From Clostridiales bacterium (lineage in GTDB: Bacteria; Bacillota; Clostridia; Christensenellales; Borkfalkiaceae): DNA of 33,571 nucleotides. The notes under the pieces were generated by a model. That model saw nothing but the letters and a program-made list of their open reading frames with translations, was not told the DNA's origin and made no database searches. The stretch lies in NCBI GenBank assembly GCA_015069365.1, contig SVIT01000010.1:1-33571 (forward strand). Direction: 5' to 3'. Below, piece by piece: positions 1 through 7,658 of this stretch. The position numbers and the translations under genes were made by a program. How positions within the stretch are numbered: position 1 is the stretch's first letter; every line of letters starts with the position of its first letter.

Positions 1-228
1 AAGGCAACGCCTTGCGCAATCACCGCCAAAGGCGGTGATTGCGCAAGGCGTTGCCTTGCTTCTTGGGGTCCGTTTTGCGCTATCGCGCAACCGCTGACGC
101 GGAGTCGTAAAGGCTCTGCCTTTACAATCCGCAAGGGACCACGTCCCTTGACCCTTAACACTTGTTACCTATTCACCCTTCCCAGCAAGGAACCACGTTC
201 CTTGACCCTGGGTAGGGGTCTATAAATA
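1..228. repeat. Palindrome island 1 (intergenic repeat modules)
   Basis: This stretch has no credible gene and is a string of hairpin-forming modules. Positions 1-27 and 31-57 form a perfect 27-bp inverted repeat with a 3-nt loop. Further palindromes lie at 75-90 (TTGCGC/GCGCAA), 109-123 (AAAGGC/GCCTTT), 132-150 (CAAGGGA/TCCCTTG) and 186-204 (CAAGGAA/TTCCTTG). The same modules recur in the same orientation at 9628-9713 and inverted at 16997-17085, so this is a dispersed repeat family. It may extend left of the window. Its function is unknown. Confidence 0.85.
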
Positions 229-230
229 AT

Positions 231-261
231 ATGCGCAAAGCCCGTGAGAGGTTTTGCGCAT
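231..261 (-). terminator. Hairpin downstream of clpP
   Basis: ATGCGCAAA at 231-239 pairs with TTTGCGCAT at 253-261, 29 nt past the clpP stop. It may end or protect the clpP transcript. The T-tract on the minus strand is poor, so termination is uncertain. It could instead be an edge module of the neighbouring palindrome island. Confidence 0.4.
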
Positions 262-289
262 GACTTTCTTTGTAGCGTCCCGAAGAGGT

Positions 290-880
290 TTATCTTCTGA
301 TAAAGACTCTGTCGATTAATCCGTAATTACGCGCTTCTTCCGCGGACATGTAGTTGTCTCTGTCCGTGTCGCGTTCGATCGTCATAAGATCTTTGCCCGT
401 GTTCTCGGACAAGATACGGTTCAGCTTCGCTTTCGTACGCAAAATGTGCTCCGCTTGGATCTTGATATCGCTTGCTTGACCCTGCGCGCCGCCAAGAGGT
501 TGGTGGATCATAATCTCGGAGTTGGGCAACGCATATCTCTTGCCTTTCGCCCCGCTCGATAATAAGAACGCACCCATGGACGCAGCTAACCCGATACAGA
601 TCGTGGATACGTCACACTTTATATAGTTCATCGTGTCGTAAATCGCCATGCCCGCCGATACCGAACCGCCAGGGGAGTTGATATATAAGCTGATATCCTT
701 CGTCGGGTCTTTCCCTTCCAAATAAATCAGCTGCGCAACAACCGTGTTCGCAACAGCGTCGTTGATTTCACCGCTTAAAAATATAATTCTGTCGTCTAAT
801 AGACGGGAATATAAATCATACGTGCGCTCGCCAGACGAGGTGCGCTCTACAACGTAGGGGATTAAAACGTTCTTTTCCAT
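290..880 (-). CDS. clpP: ATP-dependent Clp protease proteolytic subunit ClpP
   Basis: This is the serine peptidase barrel that degrades unfolded proteins fed by ClpX or ClpC ATPases in the cytoplasm. The 196 residues match the family length. The nucleophile motif [11 protein letters not shown], the histidine motif IMIHQPLGG and the aspartate region TIERDTDRD supply the Ser-His-Asp triad, and the chain ends in the usual GLID-V region. It starts at an ATG preceded by a purine-rich site (GGAACGGAGC). It follows tig by about 70 nt on the same strand, so the two are probably co-expressed. No clpX lies downstream within the window, because a palindrome island follows directly. Confidence 0.97.
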   Translation of the reverse strand: MEKNVLIPYVVERTSSGERTYDLYSRLLDDRIIFLSGEINDAVANTVVAQLIYLEGKDPTKDISLYINSPGGSVSAGMAIYDTMNYIKCDVSTICIGLAASMGAFLLSSGAKGKRYALPNSEIMIHQPLGGAQGQASDIKIQAEHILRTKAKLNRILSENTGKDLMTIERDTDRDNYMSAEEARNYGLIDRVFIRR

Positions 881-909
881 AATGCTCCGTTCCTTATCCT
901 AAAAACCGT

Positions 910-935
910 CCGCGCTGCCTTTTCTCGGAGCGCGG
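910..935 (-). terminator. Hairpin between tig and clpP
   Basis: CCGCGCT/AGCGCGG form a 7-bp GC-rich stem. On the minus strand it is followed by ACGGTTTTT, between the tig stop and the clpP start. It could be a partial terminator that sets the tig:clpP ratio or a processing hairpin. The five-T tract is short, so read-through is likely. Confidence 0.45.
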
Positions 936-950
936 AGGTCTGATTTTTGA

Positions 951-2249
951 TTAGTCTTCTTTATACATTTCGTTGTTTGCTTTCAAGAAATCAAACAACT
1001 TCGTGATGATGATATCGCTGCTGATATAGTCGAACTGACGAGGATCCATGTTCTTCTTGTATTCTTCCGTTTCCTTACCAACGGATGCAGCCTGTTCCGC
1101 AACTTTCGCGTTAACTTCTTCCTCGGTCGCTTCGATATTTTCTTCCTTGATGATTTGGGAGATGATGAGCTGATGAAGAACGTTCTTCTTCGCCTGTTCT
1201 TCATAGTTCTTCTTGAAGTCAGCAAGCGTAATCTTCAAGAAATCAAGATAGTCTTGCAATTTAAGACCCTGATACATCAACTGATATTCGAATTTCTGAA
1301 CAAGACTGTCGATTTCTCTGTCGATCATTGCGAAAGGAATTTCCGCTTCGGTATTCGCTGCGATCGCTTCGAGAATGCTGTTTTCCGTAGCGTCGTTTGC
1401 TCTCTTATCAGCCTGCTTTTGCAATCTTTCTTTTGCCTTTGCCTTGTAAGCTTCTACCGTTTCGCTGCCCGTTGCTTCTTTGATGAATTCGTCGGTGAGT
1501 TCGGGCAATTCTTTTGCCTGAATACCGTTGAGTTTCACTGCAAATACAGCCGCCTTGCCCTTCAAAGCTTCCGCCTGGTAGTTTTCGGGGAAAGTAACGT
1601 TAACGTCCTTCGTTTCGCCGATGTTCATACCGATAACCTGATCTTCGAAACCGGGAATGAACTGACCGCTGCCGAGCGTAAGATCAAAACCTTCCGCTTC
1701 GCCGCCTTCAAACTTAACGCCGTCAACCGTACCGACAAAGTCGATGTTTACGATATCGCCGTTGACAGCCGCTCTGTCTTCCACAGCAACTTTGCGTGCG
1801 TTTCTATCCAGTACGCGGTTAACTTCTGCGTTGATTTCTTCGTCGTTAACATTATACGCATACTCTTTGATTTTAATACCCTTGTAAGAGGAAATTTTTA
1901 CCTCGGGCTTCACGGGAACAACCGCAACCATCGTTACGCCGTCGTCTTCCAATTTTTCAACCGATACTTCGGGTTCGCCGACAACCGTATATTTCTTTGC
2001 GTCTTTCTCAAGGATCGTGCCATAGCTTTCCGAGAAAAGGAGGTTGAGCGCGTCTTCGTAGAATACCCCTTTGCCGTATGCATGTTCGATTACGTTCTTG
2101 GGTGCTTTACCCTTGCGGAAACCGTTTACCGCAAATCTGCCTCTCAACTTCAAATACGCTTTCTGTTGCGCGTCTTTCCATTCTTCACCGTCAAATTTGA
2201 TGGTGATTTTTACCGTGCTTTTTTCTGCCGCTTTGGTAGTGTACTTCAT
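951..2249 (-). CDS. tig: Trigger factor (ribosome-associated chaperone and prolyl isomerase)
   Basis: Trigger factor binds nascent chains at the ribosome exit tunnel. The ribosome-docking signature GFRKGKAP is at residues 43-50. An FKBP-type domain follows at about 155-245 (DIVNIDFVGTVDG, FIPGFEDQVIGM), then a long helical C-terminal chaperone domain. The 432 aa length is typical. The start ATG has an AGGAG site (TTTAGGAGAAATTTAGATT). Tig next to clpP is a common arrangement. A large ORF antisense to this gene (1155-2267, plus) is a shadow. The minus-strand promoter was not confidently located in the AT-rich DNA at 2250-2400. Confidence 0.97.
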   Translation of the reverse strand: MKYTTKAAEKSTVKITIKFDGEEWKDAQQKAYLKLRGRFAVNGFRKGKAPKNVIEHAYGKGVFYEDALNLLFSESYGTILEKDAKKYTVVGEPEVSVEKLEDDGVTMVAVVPVKPEVKISSYKGIKIKEYAYNVNDEEINAEVNRVLDRNARKVAVEDRAAVNGDIVNIDFVGTVDGVKFEGGEAEGFDLTLGSGQFIPGFEDQVIGMNIGETKDVNVTFPENYQAEALKGKAAVFAVKLNGIQAKELPELTDEFIKEATGSETVEAYKAKAKERLQKQADKRANDATENSILEAIAANTEAEIPFAMIDREIDSLVQKFEYQLMYQGLKLQDYLDFLKITLADFKKNYEEQAKKNVLHQLIISQIIKEENIEATEEEVNAKVAEQAASVGKETEEYKKNMDPRQFDYISSDIIITKLFDFLKANNEMYKED

Positions 2250-2399
2250 AATCTAAATTTCTCCTAAACATCAATAAATTGATTTTTTATTTTTTCTTTT
2301 TTTTACGCGTTTTTCTCCACAACCTACGGTTGTCTTTCAAACACCTACATATTTTAACACATTTATAAAAGAAAATAAAGCGTTTTTACGTCGATTTTA

Positions 2400-2428
2400 T
2401 TTACAATTTGCGTTTTTTGCGGTATAAT
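2400..2428 (+). promoter_or_regulatory. Promoter for rqcH
   Basis: TTTACA at 2400-2405 and TATAAT at 2423-2428 are separated by 17 nt, a near-consensus sigma-A promoter. It leaves a leader of about 75 nt before the rqcH start at 2508. The same intergenic region must also hold the divergent tig promoter and carries a small palindrome, ACAACC-TA-CGGTTGT, near 2320. Confidence 0.75.
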
Positions 2429-2507
2429 TTAAGGAGATTACGCGGTTTTTTCGCAATCCGATTGCAAGATTGCAAACCCGTCGCCGCGAAAGGAGGGACT
2501 GTCCAAT

Positions 2508-4232
2508 ATGCCTCAGGACGCTTTTCATATACGCCGATTGACAAAAGAGCTGGATTCCCTGCTTGTTCACGGGAAAATCAACCGTATTTCTCAGGTCAAT
2601 AAAGACGAGCTCACCTTTATTATATACACAGGAAAATCGACTGTTAAACTCATTCTGAGCGCAAATGCGTCAAATGCGCGCGTTTGTTTATCTTTAACGG
2701 AGAAAGAACCTGCGCCCGTCGCGCCGAATTTTTGCATGCTGCTTCGCAAACACCTGCAAAACGCAGAAATTTTATCCGTGCGCCAGCATGATTTTGAACG
2801 TATCGTGGAGATAGAATTGCACTGCACCACCGATTTTTCTCACAGCACGCGCGTGTTGCATTGCGAGCTGATGGGGAAATATTCTAACGTGATTTTGACG
2901 GAAAACGGAGTGATTTTGGGCGCGCTGAAAACCACGGCGTTAGAGAACGATTCTCACCGAGTTTTGCTGGCAGGAGCAAAATATCTCTACCCCGCTCCGC
3001 AGGATAAAATATCGCCTTTCGATGGGGCAGGTATGCGTTCACGGCTGAAAAACTACCTTGTCAACCACAATGAAAACCTGGATACGGAGGGGCTTTCTCT
3101 CTTTCTTTTTGAAAACGTTTTCGGGCTGGCTTTACCCACGGCGAGAGAAATTATCAAACGCGCTGTAGAAGAAAACGGCTCTTTAAAAGCGTTGTTTTTG
3201 GAAGACGCGCCAAAACCGCTTTGGTCGTTCGTAGGAGATTTTTGCGAAAACGAACCGTGCGAACCCTGCTTGAAAATAGAGAACGGGAAAACGGTGGATT
3301 TCTTCGCGTTCCCTGTGGAAAACGGCGTTCCCTATCCATCGCTCTGTAAGGCGGAAGACGATTTTTTCACCGCAAGGGAAACAAAAAAGGGCTTTGAGGA
3401 CAAGAAACGGAAACTGGAAAACACCGTCCGTGCGTTGAAGAAGAAACAGACAAAAAAATTGCAGGAGACTTTGGAGCGGTTAAAGGACGCGGAAAAAGCG
3501 GAAGAATACCGCGTCAAAGGGGAGCTTTTGACAGCTAATCTTTACCGAGTGGAAAAGGGTGCAAAAGAGGTAGAACTGGAAAACTGGTACTCGGAAAATT
3601 GCGAGAAAATCCGCATTTCTCTCGATACGGCGTTATCCCCTGCGAAAAACGCGCAGAAATTCTTTAAGACCTATAATAAGTATAAACGTGCGAAAGAAAT
3701 CCTCACCCCCATGCTCAAAACCGAACAAGAGGATATTGATTATACCGACAGCGTTCTCGCCTCAATCGGCGGTGCGGAAAACGAAATTGACCTTAAAGAA
3801 ATCGAGACAGAATTAATTTTAATGGGACTTATACGCGCCCCGAAAGAACGGGTCGGCGGTAAAAAGAAAGAGGCGGAAATCCCCTTTAGAGAATACGAAC
3901 ACGACGGCAAAAAAATCTACGTGGGGAGAAACAATCTTCAAAACGATAGACTGCTGCGGTTTTCCTCTCCTAACGATATTTGGCTGCATACGCAAAAATA
4001 CCATTCTTCTCACGTAATTATCGTCACAGATGGGGGGCAGGTACGCGATGAAACGATTTTATTCGCCGCGGAACTTTGCGCGTATTTCTCCGACGGACGG
4101 GAAAGCGACAAAATCCCCGTGGATTATTGCAAGAGAAAATTCGTTAAAAAACCGAATAAGAGTAAGGCAGGTTTTGTTGTATACACCGATTATAAAACGG
4201 TACTGGTAAAACCCAATCCGCATAAAATATAA
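2508..4232 (+). CDS. rqcH: RqcH / NFACT-family ribosome quality control protein
   Basis: RqcH binds stalled 50S subunits carrying peptidyl-tRNA and directs C-terminal alanine tailing, which marks the chain for degradation. It was formerly annotated as a fibronectin-binding protein. The 574 aa show an NFACT-N domain (about 1-210, with ELMGKYSNVIL), a charged coiled-coil middle (about 280-400, rich in KK/EE) and an NFACT-R domain (about 440-560) with the typical GRNNLQNDRL and DIWLHTQKYHSSHVII motifs. AGGAGG lies 11 nt upstream of the ATG. Clp protease, the usual fate of Ala-tailed chains, is encoded 1.6 kb away on the other strand. Confidence 0.93.
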   Translation: MPQDAFHIRRLTKELDSLLVHGKINRISQVNKDELTFIIYTGKSTVKLILSANASNARVCLSLTEKEPAPVAPNFCMLLRKHLQNAEILSVRQHDFERIVEIELHCTTDFSHSTRVLHCELMGKYSNVILTENGVILGALKTTALENDSHRVLLAGAKYLYPAPQDKISPFDGAGMRSRLKNYLVNHNENLDTEGLSLFLFENVFGLALPTAREIIKRAVEENGSLKALFLEDAPKPLWSFVGDFCENEPCEPCLKIENGKTVDFFAFPVENGVPYPSLCKAEDDFFTARETKKGFEDKKRKLENTVRALKKKQTKKLQETLERLKDAEKAEEYRVKGELLTANLYRVEKGAKEVELENWYSENCEKIRISLDTALSPAKNAQKFFKTYNKYKRAKEILTPMLKTEQEDIDYTDSVLASIGGAENEIDLKEIETELILMGLIRAPKERVGGKKKEAEIPFREYEHDGKKIYVGRNNLQNDRLLRFSSPNDIWLHTQKYHSSHVIIVTDGGQVRDETILFAAELCAYFSDGRESDKIPVDYCKRKFVKKPNKSKAGFVVYTDYKTVLVKPNPHKI

Positions 4233-4257
4233 GGGACTGAAAATCAGTCCCTTTTTT
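4231..4257 (+). terminator. rqcH terminator
   Basis: A perfect 10-bp stem (AAGGGACTGA/TCAGTCCCTT) with a 3-nt loop is followed by a T-run. It overlaps the rqcH stop codon. It sits between the convergent stops of rqcH and the 4259 gene, and on the minus strand the T-tract is weaker. Confidence 0.9.
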
Positions 4258-4258
4258 C

Positions 4259-4708
4259 TTATAAAAATGTTTTCCATCTTTCCTCAAATTCTTCTTCTTT
4301 TTTAATCATTTCATCAAGCAAAGAACGGATACGTTCGTCCCCGTCTGGAGAAATATCGCCTACCGTCGTGCGCAGCGCACTGATCCCCATAACCGTGCCC
4401 TGCAACATCATATCCGCGATATGCGAGCGGGAGTTATTCGTCATCGTACTCATCTTGATCGACCCCCACATCATCACTTTTTTCATAGGGTTCGGCTCTT
4501 TTAATTCCAGACCCATATCCCTTGCAAGCATCGACGCGCGCGACGAAAAATGTTCGTATGCCTCATGCTGCGCATGCAGCTCCTGCTTGATTTCCTCGTC
4601 GTTGCCTACTTCAGGCAAGATATCCGAAATTGAAGTGAGCGCAAGCTGTGCGTTTCGATAGATTTCTGCCAAAGCCTCTTCCATCTGTTTATGTGCGTTT
4701 TTTTCCAT
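4259..4708 (-). CDS. Conserved helical protein of unknown function
   Basis: This 149-aa protein was not matched to a named family. It looks almost entirely alpha-helical, with no signal peptide or membrane segment, and the pattern suggests a four-helix bundle. Notable parts are a His/Glu-rich stretch (QELHAQHEAYEHF, about 45-57), a Met-rich stretch (MKKVMMWGSIKMSTM, about 76-90) and SRSHIADMMLQGTVMG, followed by a Lys/Glu-rich final helix. The overall look recalls ferritin-like or DUF892-like bundles, but no clear ExxH metal-site pair is visible. The start is well supported by AAGGAGGGG 6 nt upstream of the ATG. It is monocistronic and divergent from rplU. The gene is real; the function is unassigned. 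Confidence 0.8.
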   Translation of the reverse strand: MEKNAHKQMEEALAEIYRNAQLALTSISDILPEVGNDEEIKQELHAQHEAYEHFSSRASMLARDMGLELKEPNPMKKVMMWGSIKMSTMTNNSRSHIADMMLQGTVMGISALRTTVGDISPDGDERIRSLLDEMIKKEEEFEERWKTFL

Positions 4709-4807
4709 GTTTTACCCCTCCTTTTTTAATAGTGTTTTCTCTTTTCGCTCTTTATATGCCTTTTTCCGTAAAAAAAGTAAAAAATATAATTTTTTCTGCA
4801 AAAACGC

Positions 4808-4837
4808 TTGACGGAGTTCTTTTTTTTGTGTTATAGT
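4808..4837 (+). promoter_or_regulatory. rplU-rpmA promoter
   Basis: TTGACG at 4808-4813 and TATAGT at 4832-4837 are separated by 18 nt. The -35 region lies inside CGCTTGACGGAGTT (4805-4818), an identical 14-mer to the one in the rpmH promoter at 13367-13380. Confidence 0.8.
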
Positions 4838-4843
4838 AATAGT

Positions 4844-4895
4844 CGAGCCGATAGAAACGGGCTTTTTTAAGTCAGCATTTTTTTGTAAAATGTTG
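4844..4895 (+). promoter_or_regulatory. Structured leader upstream of rplU (candidate L21 leader)
   Basis: The roughly 100-nt untranslated leader contains a short AGCC/GGCT hairpin (4846-4862) running into six T residues. A second stem, CAGCATTT/AAATGTTG, is at 4873-4895. Firmicute L21 operons often carry an autoregulatory leader, and this layout fits a weak attenuator. I could not confirm a match to the published L21 leader consensus. Confidence 0.4.
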
Positions 4896-4940
4896 CGCCT
4901 TGGATATTCTTCGAGACTGGAAAGAGGAGGTAAAAAACTT

Positions 4941-5246
4941 ATGTACGCTATTATCGATAACGGAAACAAGCAGTATAAGGTTGCGGAAGGCGACGTTGTA
5001 AAGGTTGAAAAACTTGCAGCAGCGGAAGGCGAAACCGTATCTTTCAAAGTACTGATGGTTGCCGATGAAAACGGTATCAAAACGGGCGCTGAAGTAGAAT
5101 CCGCAAAAGTTACCGCTACCGTTCTTAAGCAGGACAAGGCGAAGAAAATCATCGTCTTCAAGTATAAAGCAAAGAAGAACGAGCGTAAAAAGCAGGGTCA
5201 CAGACAGCCTTTCACCGCAGTAAAAGTTGAAAAAATCGAACTCTAA
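4941..5246 (+). CDS. rplU: 50S ribosomal protein L21
   Basis: L21 is a 23S rRNA-binding protein of the large subunit. The 101 aa start [18 protein letters not shown] and end with the conserved [17 protein letters not shown] motif. An in-frame upstream start at 4890 would add 17 unrelated residues. The ATG at 4941 is preferred because AGAGGAGG precedes it by about 10 nt and the product then matches the family length. It forms an operon with rpmA 65 nt downstream. The ysxB (prp) gene that separates these two in most Firmicutes is missing. Confidence 0.97.
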   Translation: MYAIIDNGNKQYKVAEGDVVKVEKLAAAEGETVSFKVLMVADENGIKTGAEVESAKVTATVLKQDKAKKIIVFKYKAKKNERKKQGHRQPFTAVKVEKIEL

Positions 5247-5311
5247 TCGGTTCTTTTATTGCAATCGCCTTATTAAAGGGCAGAAAAATTAGAAATTAAG
5301 GAGAAATAAAG

Positions 5312-5587
5312 ATGATTTTTATCAGTTTATTCGCTCATAAGAAAGGTACCGGCTCTTCCCACAACGGTAGAGACAGCGAAGCGAAACGTCTTGGCACGAA
5401 GCGCAGCGACGGCCAGTCGGTTCTTGCAGGTAACATCCTTGTTCGTCAGAGAGGTACTAAAATCCATCCCGGCACGAACGTTGGTATCGGTAAGGACGAT
5501 ACGTTGTTCGCACTCGTTGACGGCGTAGTTCGGTATGAAAGAATGGGCAAAGACAAGAAAAAAGCAAGCGTTTATCCCAACGCGTAA
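5312..5587 (+). CDS. rpmA: 50S ribosomal protein L27 with unusual N-terminal extension
   Basis: L27 reaches towards the peptidyl-transferase centre with its N-terminus. The 91 aa contain the family core [21 protein letters not shown] and [21 protein letters not shown]. In Firmicutes, L27 is made with an extension ending LQFF that the protease Prp removes before A-x-KKG. Here a 7-residue extension, MIFISLF, precedes AHKKG, so the position fits but the LQFF site is not conserved. AAGGAG lies 8 nt upstream of the ATG, and no alternative start codon lies closer to AHKKG, so the extension looks real. No prp gene is adjacent. Confidence 0.95.
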   Translation: MIFISLFAHKKGTGSSHNGRDSEAKRLGTKRSDGQSVLAGNILVRQRGTKIHPGTNVGIGKDDTLFALVDGVVRYERMGKDKKKASVYPNA

Positions 5588-5599
5588 ACACAAACATAA

Positions 5600-5626
5600 A
5601 ACCAACTGATTTTCGGTTGGTTTTTT
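5600..5626 (+). terminator. rpmA terminator
   Basis: AACCAAC/GTTGGTT stem (5600-5606 and 5616-5622) with a 9-nt loop and a six-T run. It lies 12 nt after the rpmA stop. Confidence 0.9.
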
Positions 5627-5635
5627 AATTTCCCT

Positions 5636-5654
5636 ATACCATGTACGAGTTGAA
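5636..5654 (+). repeat. Dispersed TACCATGTACG motif, intergenic copy 1
   Basis: The 19-mer ATACCATGTACGAGTTGAA lies between the convergent rpmA and ricT genes, just before a terminator hairpin. The identical 19-mer occurs on the minus strand at 23009-23027, again followed by a terminator hairpin. Close variants are at 7603-7621 and 28258-28276. Confidence 0.8.
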
Positions 5655-5663
5655 ATAGAAAAA

Positions 5664-5689
5664 GCGACGTTTTTACGTCGCCTTTTTTT
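5664..5689. terminator. Bidirectional terminator between rpmA and ricT
   Basis: GCGACGT (5664-5670) pairs with ACGTCGC (5675-5681). A seven-T run follows on the plus strand and a five-T run on the minus strand, so it can serve both converging transcripts. The ricT stop codon lies in the plus-strand T-run. Confidence 0.85.
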
Positions 5690-6548
5690 ATTCTTCAATA
5701 TCCTCGTCTTCTTCTTCTTTTTCAGGTTTGTTCGGCTTTTTAAAACGGATATCTTCCACGGGATAATCCTTATAGATCCAACCGCCGTTTTTATCGTCGA
5801 TTTTTACTTTGACTTCCATCTTCAACATATTAACCGATGCAACAATCGCTTTTCCTTCGGGCGTACCTACCTCCGAACCGATTTTCGGCATCTTCTTGCT
5901 TGCCTCTGCATAATAATCGTTTTCGTAACTAAGACAGCACATCAATCTTCCGCAAAGCCCGCTGATTTTTCCAGGATTTAAGGACAAGCCCTGCGTTTTC
6001 GCCATTTTCACGCTCACTTTTTTAAACTCAGGCATATTTCCTGCGCAGCAGCATACTCTTCCGCAAGGAGCAAGCCCGCCAAGATATTTTGTTTCGTCGC
6101 GCGTACCTACCTGACGCAATTCGATACGGTTATGGAACGCGGTGGCAAGATCTTTGACCAGCTCTCTAAAATCCACTCTGCTTGCAGAAGTGAAATAGAA
6201 AATAATTTTACTGCCGTCAAAAGCGTATTCGCAATCGACCAGTTTCATTTCCAGACCGTGTTTGATGATTTTATCTCTGCAAGTCTGCATCGCCTGCGGT
6301 TTCTTCTCCTGACAAGCCTCATAAAAAGAGGTGTCCTTTTCCGTCGCGATACGAATAATCGGTTTTAACGGAGCAACAATCTCGTCGTCCGTCACCTCGC
6401 GTTCTGGATAAGCGACCCAGGCATATTCTAACCCTCTTGCCGTCTCAACGACAACGGGCATATTTCTTTCATATACGTCTCCTTTTTTCGGAGAAAAATA
6501 ATACAGCTTTCCGCCGTTTTTAAATTTAATTCCTACTACTTTCGTCAT
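5688..6548 (-). CDS. ricT: RicT/YaaT, PSP1-domain subunit of the Y-complex
   Basis: In Bacillus, RicT with RicA and RicF forms an Fe-S-carrying complex that steers RNase Y mRNA processing and affects sporulation and competence phosphorelays. The 286 aa contain the PSP1 domain with the cysteine-rich signature APCGRVCCCAG, then SGLCGRLMCCLSYE. These are the cluster ligands of the family. The tail is acidic (EKEEEDEDIEE). The start at MTKVVGIKFKNGG is preferred over an upstream start that adds 39 residues overlapping holB, because AAGGAAAG precedes the ATG. It lies 13 nt after holB, a pairing conserved across Firmicutes. Confidence 0.93.
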   Translation of the reverse strand: MTKVVGIKFKNGGKLYYFSPKKGDVYERNMPVVVETARGLEYAWVAYPEREVTDDEIVAPLKPIIRIATEKDTSFYEACQEKKPQAMQTCRDKIIKHGLEMKLVDCEYAFDGSKIIFYFTSASRVDFRELVKDLATAFHNRIELRQVGTRDETKYLGGLAPCGRVCCCAGNMPEFKKVSVKMAKTQGLSLNPGKISGLCGRLMCCLSYENDYYAEASKKMPKIGSEVGTPEGKAIVASVNMLKMEVKVKIDDKNGGWIYKDYPVEDIRFKKPNKPEKEEEDEDIEE

Positions 6549-6561
6549 ATTTTTTCTTTCC

Positions 6562-7527
6562 TTATTTTTTCGCGCGAATGTTCGCCATGCAAATTTCAAT
6601 ACACTGAGGGAAAACAGCATTGAATTGCACCTGTAATTCCGCTTTTGAAATCGCCGTCTGCGCATACAACAGCGCGTCCAAAGAATACTTTTGCGCGACC
6701 TCGTTTAATTTCTCTTTTTCCGAACTTAATAAAATAGATTTTTCCAATCCCTTGCCCGATTTTATCAACAGCGCGTCCCTAAAAATCAACCGAAGCAGGG
6801 ACAAGAGTTCTTTTTTATATTTCGTTTCGCCGATATTTTTAACCGCGAGAGGAAATCTCGACGTCTCGCAAAGACAAAGCATAAAAGCGCTTTCCGACAG
6901 CGTTTTATAATAACCGCCCTCTAAAATGTTTTGCGCTTCACCGACAATACCGCCCGAAGTCGCTGCGCAAAGAGCCAAGGTATCCTTGTCGTATTTTTTT
7001 CCGTATATCCGCACGAGTGTTTCCGTCACGGCTTTCACGTCAAAGGGCAGTATCTCTAATTTTTTCGTTCTTGATAGAACGGTGGGGAGAATGGAAAACG
7101 CCGACGTTGCACCAAGCAAGAACACAACCCCTTTAGGCGGTTCTTCCAACAGTTTTAACAGTTTATTTTGCGTCTGCGTATTCGCCTCGGAAAAATCACC
7201 CAAAACGAACACCTTTTTATTTCCCTCGATAGGGCTTAAAAGACTTTCTTCCCGTATTTTTTCCGCGTCGTCAACCGTCAGTTTTTTTCCGTCCTCTGGA
7301 TAAAAAAGACAATCGGCAAAATTTCCTTCTTCAATCAATTTTTTCGCCCGTTCGCCGTTTTCATCACCCTCTTGGAAACCGAATAATTCCGTCGCGAATA
7401 TTTTTAACGCTTTTTTAAGATTGCGCCCGTCGTTGAACAGTAATAGATAGGCATGCGAAAGATTATTTTCTTCGCTTTCACGTTGTATAAGGCGATACGC
7501 CTGCGTTTCTTTTAATAACCTATCCAT
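6562..7527 (-). CDS. holB: DNA polymerase III delta-prime subunit (degenerate AAA+)
   Basis: Delta-prime is part of the clamp loader that places the DnaN ring on primed DNA. The 321 aa keep SHAYLLLF near the N-terminus, KVFVLGDFSEANTQTQNKLLKLLEEPPKGVVFLL and the SRT-type sensor (LPTVLSRTKK). The Walker A loop is lost (NDGRNLKKAL in its place). The Cys-rich zinc module usual between Walker A and B is absent, with only one Cys left (NFADCLF). Both fit a non-catalytic clamp-loader subunit. AAAGGGA precedes the ATG. The holB-ricT order supports the call. The protein is divergent, so confidence is slightly below that of its neighbours. Confidence 0.88.
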   Translation of the reverse strand: MDRLLKETQAYRLIQRESEENNLSHAYLLLFNDGRNLKKALKIFATELFGFQEGDENGERAKKLIEEGNFADCLFYPEDGKKLTVDDAEKIREESLLSPIEGNKKVFVLGDFSEANTQTQNKLLKLLEEPPKGVVFLLGATSAFSILPTVLSRTKKLEILPFDVKAVTETLVRIYGKKYDKDTLALCAATSGGIVGEAQNILEGGYYKTLSESAFMLCLCETSRFPLAVKNIGETKYKKELLSLLRLIFRDALLIKSGKGLEKSILLSSEKEKLNEVAQKYSLDALLYAQTAISKAELQVQFNAVFPQCIEICMANIRAKK

Positions 7528-7602
7528 TTTCGTCCCTTTTAAACTTCACTTTTTCTATTATAGCATAAAAATATAAAATAATCAACCGTTATTGAGAGTA
7601 TT

Positions 7603-7621
7603 TTCAACGCGTACACGGTAT
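7603..7621 (-). repeat. Dispersed TACCATGTACG motif, intergenic copy 2
   Basis: On the minus strand this reads ATACCGTGTACGCGTTGAA, 17/19 identical to the copies at 5636 and 23009. It lies downstream of the rlmI stop. A second, weaker copy (CAGGTACGAGATGAA) sits about 30 nt upstream of it on the same strand, near 7627-7641. Confidence 0.7.
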
Positions 7622-7658
7622 GCTTATTTTATTTTCATCTCGTACCTGCCTACCTCGT

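Noticed and set aside
1155-2267. 370-aa plus-strand reading frame
   Set aside because: It is fully antisense to trigger factor, which has clear domains and a ribosome binding site. The composition is typical of a shadow frame.
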